Under the pieces are notes generated by a model. It saw nothing but the letters and a program-made list of their open reading frames with translations. It did not search any database and had not been told where the DNA came from. Source: Punctularia strigosozonata HHB-11173 SS5 (lineage: Eukaryota > Basidiomycota > Agaricomycetes > Corticiales > Punctulariaceae). From it: a DNA stretch of 64,000 nucleotides. Shown piece after piece: positions 22,425-34,900 of this stretch (the stretch's first letter is position 1; each line of letters starts with the position of its first letter). Both the position numbers and the translations under genes were made by a program. The stretch lies in the NCBI RefSeq assembly GCF_000264995.1, contig NW_006767433.1:592986-656985 (forward strand). The letters are read 5' to 3'.

Positions 22425-24131
22425 ATGTCACCGAGTGTCAGCCTTACTGATAGCTCAGCATTGAATGTCGAGTCCAGTCGAATGAACTCGCGCCATTGCA
22501 GCACATGTAGCTGCCCCGCAGTGCGCGCCGATGACCGTCACGAGCTCCTCGCGGCGTTCTCACCAGAACGCCTACATCATCTCGAAGAACTCGAACGTGT
22601 GTCGGAACGGACGAAAAAGGCTCTCTTCGACTTGCGCGGCGAACACAACGCGTCATTACCCATCAATCATCTCCCAATCGAGATTCTCTCCCGAATTATG
22701 GTCCTTGCCCAGAACACCCGTGTAAACACCGTGGATGAATGGCATCAATCGAGCGAATGGTCCCCCGAGTGTGTCCAGGTCTGCTCGCACTGGCGGAGCG
22801 TTGCCCTGGGTACCTCAGGGCTGTGGAATCGTCTAAATCTTCAACGTCCGGAGCTTGCCGTAGCTTTGTGCGAGCGTTTTACCAGGATTCCACTCTGCGT
22901 CGTCTATGACGCATTCGATGCACATCCTACGAGTGAAACCGTCCTCAAACGTATCATTTTCCAACAACCTTCCCGCATCTCCGAGCTCGAGCTTTGGGCG
23001 CAGTTCAAGGTCATCCTGCCAACGCTACGGCAGTTCCAGTCGTATGCGCCCGTCTTAAGGACGCTCCACCTCGCATCCGCCAAGATAATCGAGTTAGATC
23101 AGGAGAAGGAACTCTTTGAATGCCTGAAAGGACTCCATGCACCAAACCTTCATTCGTTGGTCCTCTATAACTTCCCTTCCTTCTGGCCATGGGCCTCTCG
23201 ATGGTTCAGATCGCTCGATATGAGATGCATTGTATTGATACAGAACCTGGATCCTGAATACGTATCAACCCCACCCGCACTGAACAACGTACTCGACACG
23301 CTGGAGTCATTCCCCCGCCTCGAGAAGCTATTCCTAGATAACCTACCCAAGGTGGTCCCAGCTCTACCCCCAGGGTCCGAACGCAAGATCGCTCTTCACG
23401 CTCTTCGCGAGGTCACCTTATCAGGCCCATGCCAGGATTGCGTGTCGCTTCTCCGATGTCTGACACTTGCCCCAACGGCCTGTCTCGACGTGTCCTGCGA
23501 CATGGACGCTGAGCACCTCCCCGACCTGTGGGACATGGTCAAACGCACCGTAACTCCTGGCCCCATCCGATTTGACATCACCGACTCAACCATCTCCTTA
23601 AAATGCGGTCCGCGCGACCACGAAAACTCGTTATTGCTCCGACCCGTACCCAGCGATAAACACAACGAGTTGTTGCTAAGTCTCAGCCAACTGTGTCTTT
23701 CGTGCTTGGATCCCTCTTGTTCAGTCACCCTGGCAGGCAGCTTGGCAGGGCCATCCCCCGACGTCCATCCCCTCCTTCGCAGCTTCCGCAACGTACGGCG
23801 CCTCAACTTGAAAGGCGGGGATATGGTTGCCGCCATAATCCACGCTCTGCATCACCACCGTACGCAAGCCGATGGAGATCCCTTGCTCCCTGAGCTCGTC
23901 AGCTTGCGTATCGTAGCCGCGAAGCACACCTCCAGAGGAGAGTGGTTCGGTCAATGCCGTGCCGAGTTGGCAAGGAGATGTAAATCTACGTCCCGCGAGG
24001 GCCAGGTACCCTTCAAGACGCTGATACTGGAACGCTGCAGCGGATTGGACGCGTCGGAGCTGGAGCTGCTCCGAGAGATCGTGCCAAAGTTGGTGCTAAG
24101 GCAGGTTCAGACCGTGTCGGTTTCGCAGTGA
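22425..24131 (+). CDS. F-box domain protein, basidiomycete type
   Basis: This is a single-exon gene of about 568 residues. After a Cys-containing N-terminus and a short coiled stretch comes a canonical F-box core: LPINHLPIEILSRIM, then CVQVCSHWRSVALGTSGLW. F-box proteins bind SKP1 and present substrates to SCF ubiquitin ligases. The rest consists of leucine-rich segments (for example LRTLHLASAKI, LHSLVLYNFPSFW, LRRLNLKGG-like) that probably form a substrate-binding solenoid. Agaricomycetes carry large, fast-evolving families of this design, so the substrate cannot be named. The first ATG in frame is at 22425; another Met lies 19 codons later. No break is seen. Confidence 0.85.
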   Translation: MSPSVSLTDSSALNVESSRMNSRHCSTCSCPAVRADDRHELLAAFSPERLHHLEELERVSERTKKALFDLRGEHNASLPINHLPIEILSRIMVLAQNTRVNTVDEWHQSSEWSPECVQVCSHWRSVALGTSGLWNRLNLQRPELAVALCERFTRIPLCVVYDAFDAHPTSETVLKRIIFQQPSRISELELWAQFKVILPTLRQFQSYAPVLRTLHLASAKIIELDQEKELFECLKGLHAPNLHSLVLYNFPSFWPWASRWFRSLDMRCIVLIQNLDPEYVSTPPALNNVLDTLESFPRLEKLFLDNLPKVVPALPPGSERKIALHALREVTLSGPCQDCVSLLRCLTLAPTACLDVSCDMDAEHLPDLWDMVKRTVTPGPIRFDITDSTISLKCGPRDHENSLLLRPVPSDKHNELLLSLSQLCLSCLDPSCSVTLAGSLAGPSPDVHPLLRSFRNVRRLNLKGGDMVAAIIHALHHHRTQADGDPLLPELVSLRIVAAKHTSRGEWFGQCRAELARRCKSTSREGQVPFKTLILERCSGLDASELELLREIVPKLVLRQVQTVSVSQ

Positions 24132-24890
24132 CTGTTTCGATCGTTTGAGCCGGGAACGAGCTTCGGCGAATACCAATCCGCCGTCCGTACAGCCAACGTC
24201 GGATGCTCGACTGTCTTGGATACTTATGTTGATAGTTTGATGTGAGTGACGTGCGTTCTTACAGGTTGAGGATTCGAGTTTTTGTTGACGTGTTCGTTTG
24301 ACCCTCGACTTTAGCCCGGATGCTGCTGATTTCATGCGAAAGTTCTTCCCCCGGGATGGAAGCTTGCTCGCACTGCAATTGCCTACCCGTATTCGTATTC
24401 CATCAACACCGAAGCACCCGCCTCCAGAGTCCATGTGTTTTATGTTCAATTAGCAGAATATACAGTACGATGTGACTACGCAACACTGGATGAGTAATAT
24501 ATGTACATTGGGGTTGGCGGGGCGACGTCGACGACACGAGCCTCCGAATACATTCGTACTTAGTGACAATGATACAATATGGGACAGAACTCGACTGTGA
24601 GAACGAAATGGGCGAGTGCGATGCCACTGTGCAACACGGCGGGGCGGGGAGGGAATTAGTGCGATAACGAGGCAGGAGGGGCGATGGGGTTGCTATCGAG
24701 CGCGCAATATAATAGCAAATAATGTAGGGAGATATAGGACCCAGGGAAAACGATGCGCGAGAGAGGAAAGAACGACGCAGACGCCTCAAGCGCAGCGGGG
24801 GACGAAAACACACACCTGGCTCCAACCGCCACAACAGAGCTCTCCAGATCCAAAAAGCCGAAAGGAGAGAGAGAGAGAGGGACCGGAAGA
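24132..24890. other. Intergenic, tail-to-tail flank
   Basis: This 760-base spacer separates the convergent F-box and zinc-finger genes. It contains a short GA-rich run (about 24862-24880) but no supported gene; minus-strand open frames here are shadows of the GC-rich zinc-finger gene. Confidence 0.5.
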
Positions 24891-27027
24891 TCAGCCTGTC
24901 CTCCGCACCGACGCCGCCCTCGTCTTGCCCGCACCGCGCACCCTGAACCGCGTGCTGATGGCGCCCCCATCGGCGCCGAGCGGCGCAGGCCCGGGCAGGG
25001 TGCCCGTCCAGCCGTCCGGATGGTACCGCGACTGCTGCTGCGGAGCGCCCGCGCCCGCGTACGAGTCGCGCTCCTCCCAGATGCACGGCCCGGCCTCGGT
25101 GTCGACGACGACGGGCGAGGGGAGCTGATAACGCCGCTGTTGCTGCTGCCCGCGCCCGGCCGCACCGCCAGATCCGTGCGGTACGGGCGCCTCGAGCAAC
25201 GACGTGCGGCCCATCGCCATCGCCACCGTCGCCGCGTCCGGGCCAGCGCCCGCGTGCGGGAAGGGGTAAACCCCCCCGCCGCCACCGCCGCCGCCACCAC
25301 CTTGCTCGGGCGCGAGGTAGACCCGGTGCGGCGTCACGGGCGGGAGCGGGAGGACCGAGTCGCGCCGCTCGCACGCGATCTCAAAGTTGGCGAGGCTCTT
25401 CGGCACCCAGCTGTCCGACTTGGGGCGGCGGGTGCGCTTGCGCGTGGTAGAGGGCGGCATGCCCGCGGGGGAGCCCGAGCCCGAGCCCGAGTCGGACGGG
25501 GCCGCGGGGTGGTCCAGCGACGACGACGACGAGCCGGTGGCCTGTCGGGCGTGCGTATGGCCGCCGCGTTGCTGCTGCTGGGGGTGGGTGGAGGCGCCGG
25601 GCCAGCCGTGCGGGCCTCCGGTGGCGTGCATGTGCGCGGGGGCGCCCTGTTGGACGGCGTGCGCGACGGCGGTCGTGAGCGCGCCCATGCTGGGTGAGTC
25701 CTGGTCGACGGGCGGCAACTCGTTCCGCTCCCGGCAGCGCTTCATGTGCCGCGTCAGGTTCGACTGCACGCCGAACCGACGGCCGCAGATGTCGCATTGG
25801 AAGGCTGAGGGGGAGGAAAACGAAAGTCAGCATTGCAGTAGCGAAGAGACTACGAAACGGGGGGGCAAGGGGAGAGACGAGAAGCTGACCTTTTTCGCCG
25901 GTGTGCACGAGGAGATGCTTTCGCAGGGTGCTGGGACGGTCGAACGACTTGTGGCACATCCAGCACCCGTGCGACTTCTTGAGCTTGCGACCGGCGGGGC
26001 GAGAAGGGGCAGAACCGCTGGCGCTGCCTCCTGGGAGCATATGGAACGAACAGGGCTGCGCGTCCGTCGGGCTGTCGTGCACGGAGAGGTCGTAGTCCGA
26101 CTGGAGCGAGTCCGGCTCGGAATAGGTCGCGGGGGGCGGCGTGATCGTCTGCTGCGGGCTAAACTCGGTCGCGATCATCGTCGACTGAGAATGCGAGACG
26201 GGATGGCCGACCAGGGCGGTCGGAGCGTTCGGCGGTTGGGAATGAGGGGATGCGAGATCGGGATATGAAGGGGCGCTGTATGCCGAAGGAAAGTAGGCGC
26301 CGTAGGCGCTCGCAGGGCCCGGATGATTAGCATTAAATGGCAGCCTGTAGCCAGAGGCTGTTTGGGAAGTCGTAGTAGCAGAAGGCGAGTTCGCGATGTC
26401 GTCCGCGAGGGATCGGGAGGCTGAGGCTGAGAGACGACGAGGGGGCAGATCGTGGTACGAGTAAGAATGAGAGTGCGCCACCGTCGGGCGCTGCTGCTGC
26501 GAAATACCGTAGCGGTAGTCGGTGGGATCGGCCATGGGCTCCGACTCGACCGGTGACGGATTATGCGGAATCGTGGCGGCCATGGGGTGGTGTTGACCGG
26601 GAGTAGCTCGACGATAATGTACGGGAGTGAAGAGGGCGGGGTCGGCGTTGGCCTGCGGAGACGCCTCGCCCGGGGAGGTGAACGAAATATGCGATGGCGC
26701 GTTCCAGTTCGGCTGGGCACCGGGGGCACCGTCGTACGCAAAGCTCGATTCGGCATAGTGTCCTCCTTCCGTGACGTACGAAGGCCTGGACACCGGAGAA
26801 GGCGCTGGAGGCTGAGATGAACCCGGGCCGGTGACGCCAGCGCTCCAGCCGTACACGCGCCCTGCGCCGGAGAGGACGGGCGCGGGGGCCCTGGCCGCGC
26901 TGGAGTCGTGCGCCGTCGGCCGCAACGCCGACGCGTCGGTGGCGCCGGCGCTGGCGGATCTCGCAGCGTAGGTTGACTGGCTGGCGAGCAGGTACGCGTA
27001 TCCGTGGCCGGAGGCGGAGGAGTCCAT
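24891..27027 (-). CDS. C2H2 zinc-finger transcription factor (two fingers)
   Basis: Exon 1 (27027-25890) and exon 2 (25804-24891) join in phase across an 85-base intron that falls between the two fingers. Finger 1 reads HGCWMCHKSFDRPSTLRKHL; the linker VHTGEK precedes the intron; finger 2 reads FQCDICGRRFGVQSNLTRH. This is the pattern of tandem DNA-binding C2H2 fingers. About 350 residues of Ser, Pro, Tyr and Gln-rich low-complexity sequence precede them, and the C-terminal part has short poly-Gln and poly-Gly runs and a basic patch (TRKRTRRPKSDSW) suited to nuclear import. The length is about 680 residues. The target genes cannot be deduced. A 2.7 kb gene-free stretch lies upstream. Confidence 0.88.
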
Positions 27028-29699
27028 GATGGGGAAGGAGGGGGCGGGAGGCGCCCGTAAAGGGGACGATCAACGGTAACGTTATATAGCCCTCCCTAAT
27101 CGCCCGCGCGCACGCGTTCAGCCTTGCTGGCTGCTGTCCCCCCTTGACGCTTCGCCCGTCGCGGACAAGGGCGAGAGAGTTCGCCGTGCGGACAGTGGAC
27201 TGTCATCCGCACCTGCTTTTGGCAGGCAGCCTGTCCGGACGCAGCTGCCGTACCGTGCGGTCTTGATTTCATCAGTTCCGAGCTGGCCATGGCCATCATT
27301 GCGGTAGTGGCTCGCACGCGGAAGCCGTATGCGGAGACGCGCGCTACACGGCCGTGTTTTCCTGGAGGCTCGATATCGCGTCGATGAAGTGCGAGATGTT
27401 GGCCACGTCGGACAAGAAACGCGCGATTTCCCACGAATCCGCGCGGGTTCGCGTTCCTCTCGCTCGATCCGCTGCGTCCCACTCGCCACCTTCCAGCGAG
27501 CCGGACGTCGAGCATGCCGTAAAAAAATCTCCCGCTCATATCTCTTGTCCCTCTCGTCGTCGCGCACAACCGGCATGGCCGCTCGACCAGCCTCAAGCGC
27601 GCCCAGAGTTAATTCACCGTCAACTACCGAAACGCCGGATCCTCGAGAGATTGACGTACGTGTCCGACGCAATCGGGGCGTGTTTTTCAAACGCGCCTTC
27701 GCTCGCCGCTCGATACGACAATACCATGACGCGCATCGTCAGCCTCCCCGATGACCCGGCGAGCCGTTCAGCAACCTTCACACCCTCCCGGCCATGCCAC
27801 ATGTTGTTACCAAACGCAATCGTTCGTGATAACGCCGGCCGGGCGCGATCTCCTGCCCGCCCATCGACCCCGCGTTACGCTCGCGATCGCCGGTGAGTTA
27901 GCTCAGCAATTAATGGTCCTCGAACGCGAGCCCGACAACGTTATTTCTTTCTATAGTAACGAACCACACCCCCCACCCCCCCAAATCGACGAGCAGATCT
28001 CCCTTTCCGGCTCTCACCAACGCCCACCGGATCTCATCGCCCGGGTTTCTTCACGCTTCACGGTTCCCGAAGTATTCAATCATCCGTCCGCTTCGACTTG
28101 CCTCATCGAGACGAACCATTCTTACGTACGTATATCATCTTGTTCTGTGACGAAAGAAAGAAAAAAAGCTTAAGTCTTGACGACGGCGCGTCATCATGTG
28201 GCGGGGTCCATACTAATGTGTTGCTACGAGGGAACCTCAACCCGCGTGTAAATGTCTCGGCCTTTGGTCGCCGACGTGGCCCGATATTATCAGCGTATGT
28301 ATTCGCAGCCCTGGAGATCTTGACAAGTCCCCGAACATGCCCGCTGAATGAATCACTGGGGTCGGGATCGACCACCCACATCGGTCGGGTGTTGATTGCT
28401 CGACGTCGATAAACCCTCTCTCTTCACCGTCGTCTCCTGCGCTGACAGAGAGCGACAGAGCAAAACAAAAACGCGTTATGGTACATTGAACGCTTCGACG
28501 CTGATCGGTTAATTAAGAACGCCGCACAGCCCTCCCCGTCCCAATTCATTTCACCGTCGTTTCGCGTTCTATAGACCGGACTGGGCTTTATAACGGGGCT
28601 ACGTAAATAAATAAAAAAGTTCAGCGGGACCTCGAATCCAATTTGAATCTACATTCGATGATCTCTCGACAGCGTCCTAACGCCGTGTTGAAGCCCGTTC
28701 TTGAACACCGCCGCAGTCGAGGCCCGAGGGACAGGGGCTGGGAACACGTCAAGCCTCCCCCCCCTAGGTTTCGTCCCTATCTCCGTGCGGGAGGGTCCAG
28801 CTCGCCGGGTTCGCCGCCCACGCCTTCAGGCTATGTATAGTCGCCTCCGCCTCTCACATGCGCGTCCTTCAAGGTTTTCATATTTTACGTCCCTACGGTT
28901 AACATCCTGAGTCGCTCAATGTTTCCCGGGCCAGCAGGGCCAGCGCGCCCCTGCTTCGCGGCATCGGGATCGTATATTACATGGCCTGGAGATAAATACC
29001 GTGGCCCCCCCCTCCTCACTCGTCGACCCGCTTTATCCCCCAGCTTGGGCCATCTCCCTTAGTGTTTCGTCCCCTCTCCCACACGTCCACACCGCAGTGA
29101 ATTCCCGAGCTGCAGGTAGCTTCGCTCATCACAAAACGGCGAAACTGGGTCCACGGCGGTCCTAAACGAAATACATTACACCGGCAGATGGAGGCGGACG
29201 CGCTAGGTCGCATGCACGTGGTCATTCGCCGCCTATGCGATTTATCTTCCGTCCCCTTATCTCCCGTGGTGTCTTAACTCTTGGGATTCGGGTGTCTCCT
29301 GAAGCGGGTTTCGATGAACGACTCCGGGCGGAGGTGCTCTCCATGTATGCGGCTGGCGATTACGCGATCGCGCTTGTCGCGTACAAGACTGTTCTTCCGC
29401 CCCGGCGGCGCCGGATGCCTCTCGGTGTATGTAGGGTCAGGACCGAACCAATCGAGATCCATTCGTATAACAGTCGAGTTCACATGCGAACGGAGTATAC
29501 AGGGTGGTACATAACGTATAACTTTATGAATCCATAATGGAGAGTAATACTACACCTGGCCCGATGGTTCTACATGATCATACCAGCGTTTCCATCTGTC
29601 TCACTATGTCGCGCGGACGTCAAGACGCAGAGGCTCGTCGTTAGGAGATCGTCAAGCGGTTGTGCGGGGTGAAGTATATGCTGGCGGGCGGGGCCATTA
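27028..29699. other. Long gene-free region upstream of the zinc-finger gene
   Basis: This 2.7 kb has only short, overlapping open frames with no family resemblance. Homopolymer C tracts occur (for example about 27967-27981 and 28758-28767). It probably includes the zinc-finger gene promoter on its left side. No repeat or mobile element was recognised. Confidence 0.5.
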
Positions 29700-31330
29700 T
29701 AACTTGCAGAGAGAGGAAACGTAGAACGTAGAACGTAGTAGCTATCGTGCCACGCAATCACGCAGCTCGGAACAGAGGACCGAAATATCTCAACGATCTC
29801 GCTCTGCCGAAGACGAGGGGCATTCCTTGGGCGCCTCGAAGGATGACTCGTGGCGCTGCTCCTCGTCGTATGCGTCGATACCAAACCCTGATTTGGGGCG
29901 ATTCGGGGAGATGACCATCTGAGGGAAGACGGCCAACTCATGAGTAATCACAAGAAACGGCAAGTGCTTGGACACCAGAGGATATCTAACGTACGATGGA
30001 GTCCGGTTCGCGCCCTGTGCTTGACGAACGCATAAAGGTAGAGCGGATGGCCGCCGACGACACGGCGAGCTCGACCGCCGAGCGTCAGTCGGTCAGTCGG
30101 TTGGATAAGAGACAGAGGGACAGGCTTGGTGCTAACGTTCGAACACGATGAGATACACGCCCAGGTAGATGATTGAGACGATTGAAGAGATGGGCTCGGA
30201 TGAGGCGCGGAGGCACCGGACGGTCGGCGACAGTTATCTGACATCGAGGGGAACTGGGAAGACAGGCGGCTGTCAGTCCTACGAATCCTCGCGCGACTCC
30301 AGGGAGAAAGAAGGACACTCACACAGATAACGTCGGTAATCGTGGCGGTCGAAGTGATCAAGCATGTTTCTGGTGCGTCGTTCAGTCACGCAGAACGGGA
30401 TCAGGTGCTCGTCGACTTGGACGAACCGATCGTGAAGGCTGCAGGAATGAGGTTTAGACCGGATGATGGCAAGAACCGAGGAGGGCTTACACGGTATACG
30501 CTGGATGACCTGCCTCGTACTGTGCAGTACACGCCTTCTTCCTTTGGATAGATAGAAGACCGACGCCGCGGCGATGCACACGTCCGCGGAGGCGGCGATC
30601 GACAACCTATGTATAACATCGTAATGTATCAACAGGCCGAATGGGAAACACCCACGAGCGACCGTGTGCGCGGGGGGGAAGTCGACTTACCCGGATCGGA
30701 CGCTCTATTCGAAGTCTTTCTCGTAGAGGCCCGCGATATCTCGGCTGGCATCGTGGAAGGCGCCGTAGGTGGTGATCATACTTAGCACGAGTACTACCAC
30801 ACAGAGCACCGCGCACAGCCTCGTGACAACGTACTAGCTACCGAGGACCCAGACGCGGGCGGTGAAGAACGCCAGTCCACGATGGTGGAAAGGAGGAGGT
30901 TCAGGTCCAGGGACCATATTCCACTTTCGAGCGCGCTGGGGTTAAAGTAATTCTGAATCGTGTCTGGGTGCGGATGTGTGTTCGAGTTTGGTCATCCGTT
31001 CTTCGGAGGGAAATATGGAACCGCTCCAGGTTCTACTCTCAGAAATACGTCGCGTGCGCGATCAGCGCGCAATGCGTGCCGTCCAACGCCCACAATAGCA
31101 AGATCTATTCACGGTGTTAATCTCACAGAGAATGGAAACCCAGCTCTGTATCTACTTACGAGAGTTTTCAGATAGGGAGGGTCCTTCGGATAGCTTGTGA
31201 AGTAGTTGTAGGATTGAAGAGTAGTGATGTCATACAGACTAAGGGAGATCTGGGGGTACAAAAACACATATCGACTCGGTCTGCACTCAAAATCTTGAGA
31301 AGGCCACCCCAACGTACAGGGCACTCAATG
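29700..31330 (-). pseudogene. Decayed DUF6534-type multi-span membrane protein gene
   Basis: Several pieces in the correct order match the basidiomycete DUF6534 membrane-protein family, as I remember it. They are LQSYNYFTSYPKDPPYLKTL (about 31150-31210), WALDGTHCALIAHATYF (about 31045-31095), YFNPSALESGIWSLDLNLLL (about 30890-30950), AFFTARVWVLGS (about 30840-30880), RLSIAASADVCIAAASVFYL (about 30545-30605) and ETCLITSTATITDVICV (about 30325-30373). Between them the frame shifts or meets stops: a TGA follows HATYF, a one-base shift separates the IVDW and AFFTARVW pieces, and a stop follows VLGS. Some breaks could be introns, but not all have usable splice sites. The family has no defined function. 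It probably is a dead copy; a badly mis-read live gene is the alternative. Confidence 0.55.
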
Positions 31331-31954
31331 TAAGTCCTAGGTCGGGGAGGGTCGCGGACGACATATCGCGCTGGGGGACCAGGTAGAAGTAGGAGAACCC
31401 GTCGAATCGTGGTCAACCACCCGCTGCCGGGAACTTTAACGAGATCTGTCCTCAGATCGTGGGTGAGCGGCAGCATTCAAGGTCATGGGCACCCCGGTGA
31501 GGACGTGTTGTTGGAGTGGTTCATCATTGCACAGCGCGTGGGTGACTATCTCTGGTCCAGTCTTCCAGACGCCCTCTGCGGACAGCTGGCAGCTTGATCA
31601 CGGGCAGCGAGAGCGGAGATGTAGCTTCATTGTCATAGGCGACAGTACATTAGTCCATACCACGAAAAATCCGGTCGAGACACATAGACAACCAGAGCTC
31701 AACTCCGTCGAGGTGAGCTCGGCAGTCAGGGCACGCAAGCTGTCCATACAGAGGCTGTGCGCGCTCCTTGTTAAGCGCCCATATTGTCTGCGAGATGGCT
31801 GGGCCGCTGGCTGTTGCTGCCCGGCGAGCCACAAGCAGCAGTCCGTAGCTCTTGTCTTAGGTCACCATGTCATTATTGTCCACGCCCAATCGACCTATAA
31901 GAAGGTCAGCCTAGTACCTTCCGCAACCTAGCACTCATTCTTACTGCAACACCC
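31331..31954. other. Intergenic, promoter side of the GH99-like gene
   Basis: This spacer of about 620 bases separates two divergent units. I see only short open frames and no repeat. It should contain the promoter of the GH99-like gene. Confidence 0.45.
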
Positions 31955-34900
31955 ATGTTGAACCCGCGCAGGGCTGATCCGCACACGATCCAGGACAAGT
32001 TCCTTGTCGGCTACCAAGGCTGGTTTACCTGCCCGGGTGATGGGCCCCCGCTCGACCCGAACCACCACGGATGGCTGCACTGGCTTACCGAGCCGATCCC
32101 CGCCGGCGGGCGGCCCAACACCGATCTTTGGCCGGACGTCTCCGCGTATAGCCCGTCCGAGCTCTTCCCCGTTCCGGGTCTCCGCATGGCCGATGGCTCT
32201 GAACCTCTGCTGTTCTCGAGTCGGAATGCGCAGACGGTCAGGCGGCACTTCCGGTGGATGGCTGAAGCGGGCGTGGACGGCGCGTTCTTGCAGCGTTTCG
32301 TAGGCCAGTGCGATCTTGAGAGAGGGAACAGGGCGATCCGCGATCAGAGGGACGAGGTCGGCGATCGCGTCAGGGAGGCGGCGGAGGCGGAGGGCAGGGT
32401 GTTTGCTATCATGTGCGTTGTCTCCTAAGAACCATTGGAAGCGTTCCCGAGCTAAGAGACTAGCGCTGAAGGTACGACGTGACGGACGTGCCGCTCGAAC
32501 GCATACACGACGTGATCACTCGCGATTGGCAACACCTCGTCCGCGAGAAGCGCATCCTCGACAGCCCGAACTACCTACGCGAGAAAGGTCGACCTGTCAT
32601 CTCTATCTGGGGTGCGCATATATCCACTCACTTCGCCCGGCGATGTTTCCTTTTCTGACGTTTGGCACATCACGTTTATAGGTCTTGGCTTCGATGGCCG
32701 CCCTTATACCCCGCACACCGCTCGCGCCATCCTGCACATCCTCCGCACTTCCACCCCGGGCGGCGCGTACCTCATTGGCGGCGCACCCGCTCACTGGCGC
32801 ACCGGCCGGCCTGGCTCCGACGCCGATCCAAACCCGGCATGGATCGACCTCTGGACGGACGAGTTTGACGCGATCAGCCCATGGACAATCGGGCGATACG
32901 GCGACGAGCAGGGCGCCGACCAGTTCGCGGAGGAGAAGGTCAAACTCGATATGGAGCACATCCAGAAAAAGAATGAGGAGTGGGAGCGGGCGGGGAAGAC
33001 GAAGAGGGTGGATTACATGCCGGTCGTATTCCCGGGCGGATCGGTGAGTGCATGCATGCGCCTCTGACGGGGTTTTGATTCCTGTGGGAACTGTCGCTCA
33101 TCAGGCTTGCAGGGGTTCAACCTCTCCGAGGGCAAGTGGGGCTTCAACGACATCAAGCGCAATGGCGGACGCTTCCTCTGGCGCCAGATTTTCAATGTTA
33201 AACATCACGGCGTGCGCATGATCTACGGTGCTATGTGGGATGAGTGAGTTTCCTTGACTATATACGTCTCCTTGTGGGACACTCTGGCTAATATCGAACT
33301 CAGGTATGACGAAGGCACTGCCTTCCTCCCCGTCGTCGCGCACAAGCGTCAGCTTCCTCAGTCCGACCGCTGGCCCTTCCTTGCGCTCGACGCGGAGGGC
33401 CACGACCTTCCGACCGATTGGTACATGAGGATCGCCGGCCTGGCCGCCGAGGGCCTTCGCGGGGAGCGCCAGATCCACGACACCTTCCCCGTCAAGGAAC
33501 TTCAGGATTTCTGGTCCTCGCGCCCGCACTACGAAGACGAAGCGCAGAGCTCAGCCTCTGGCTCGGGTTCCGGTTCTGGATCTGGCGACGATGCAGGGAA
33601 GGCCTATCAAGATTGGCTTGCGTCACAGGCTAAATCGGATGGCGATGAGCCGCCGCCACCGCCTTATACGCTCGAAGCGGAACCAACTCAGCCTCATGAG
33701 CACTCTCAACCGCCGCCCGCACCGGCGTCCACGCGTCCACGTCCGCCTGCAGTCCCGCCTCGCAACCCTTCGCAGGTTCAGGACCCGGTAACAAGCCTCG
33801 CAAGCGAGCTGCAATCCACGTCTATCTCTGTGTCTGCCTCCTTCTCGAGTTCGCGCCCTCCACCTGTGCCAAGTGGGCGTCCGACGTCACCATCAATAGC
33901 CGTGCATTTTCGGCCGGAACAGACGTACCCACAACATCTGAGCTCGAACGGCGAAGGTCACGGCGGCCAGTGGGAGCAAGTTCAGTGGCCCCCGCCGAAT
34001 TGGCACCCCTCGCCGGCTCAGTACGACCCAACATCACCAGCGGGTCCGACCGCGCCGCTGCGACCCCGTCCTTCCCAATCGCGCCCGGTGTCAGGGGGTT
34101 TTGACACCGTCTCGACAACGGCTCCGCTACATCCTCGACCTTCTCAGTCCCGCCCCGTCTCGGGTGGGTTTGATCACAACTCGACGACGGCCCCGCTACG
34201 CCCTCATCCTTCATCGCGCCCGTTGTCGGTCAATCATGATCCTGCCTCCGCAACTGGCCCGCCGCCCCCACACGCGTCCTCTCGCCCAGTGTCGGGCAAC
34301 CCGGATCCTGGGCCAAGCAACGTTCCGCCTATCAACCTCGCCGCTCGTCCCTCGCTCTCGCACCCACACTCTCAACCGGGCGGCCCACCACCTCCTCCGT
34401 TGCGTCCGCGCCCGTCCATAAGCGGCTCTCCAGGCGTACACACATCTGCCCCATCTCCACCTCCGCTCCAACCGCAGCCCTACGCTCCCTATGCTCCCCC
34501 TGAACCGCATCCGTATTTGTATAACGGACAGGGATACACACCTCAGTACCCCTCTCCGCCGCTCGGCTTCGGTGGACCAGGTACTCCGTACAGCGATCCC
34601 GAACCAGGCCCAGGCGCCGCCGGGTTCTACGGCGGGTTCCCGCAGGCCATGCCTTGTGAGTGACGCTCGTCGAACTGATCAAATATATAACCGTATTTCG
34701 GACGCTCATTCCGGTGTGCCTAGTTTCTCAGCCGTCTTCGCCCCCGCCTGGTGGCAATTCACCTTACCGTGCGTCTTCACGAGAATCTCGTAGGCGTACT
34801 TTGTCTGACCTCTACCTTAGAATCGTACGCTGGATATGGATCCCCACCACAGCCGCATAGCCCGCCTCCGAGTCAGTCTTTATCTCTTCCCTGTCTCCCG

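Noticed and set aside
24753-25697. 314-codon plus-strand open frame
   Set aside because: It is antisense to the zinc-finger gene; its Arg-rich composition is typical of a shadow frame.
27096-27690. Overlapping 166- and 190-codon minus-strand frames
   Set aside because: Two frames are open at once with Arg-rich composition, which indicates chance in GC-rich promoter DNA.
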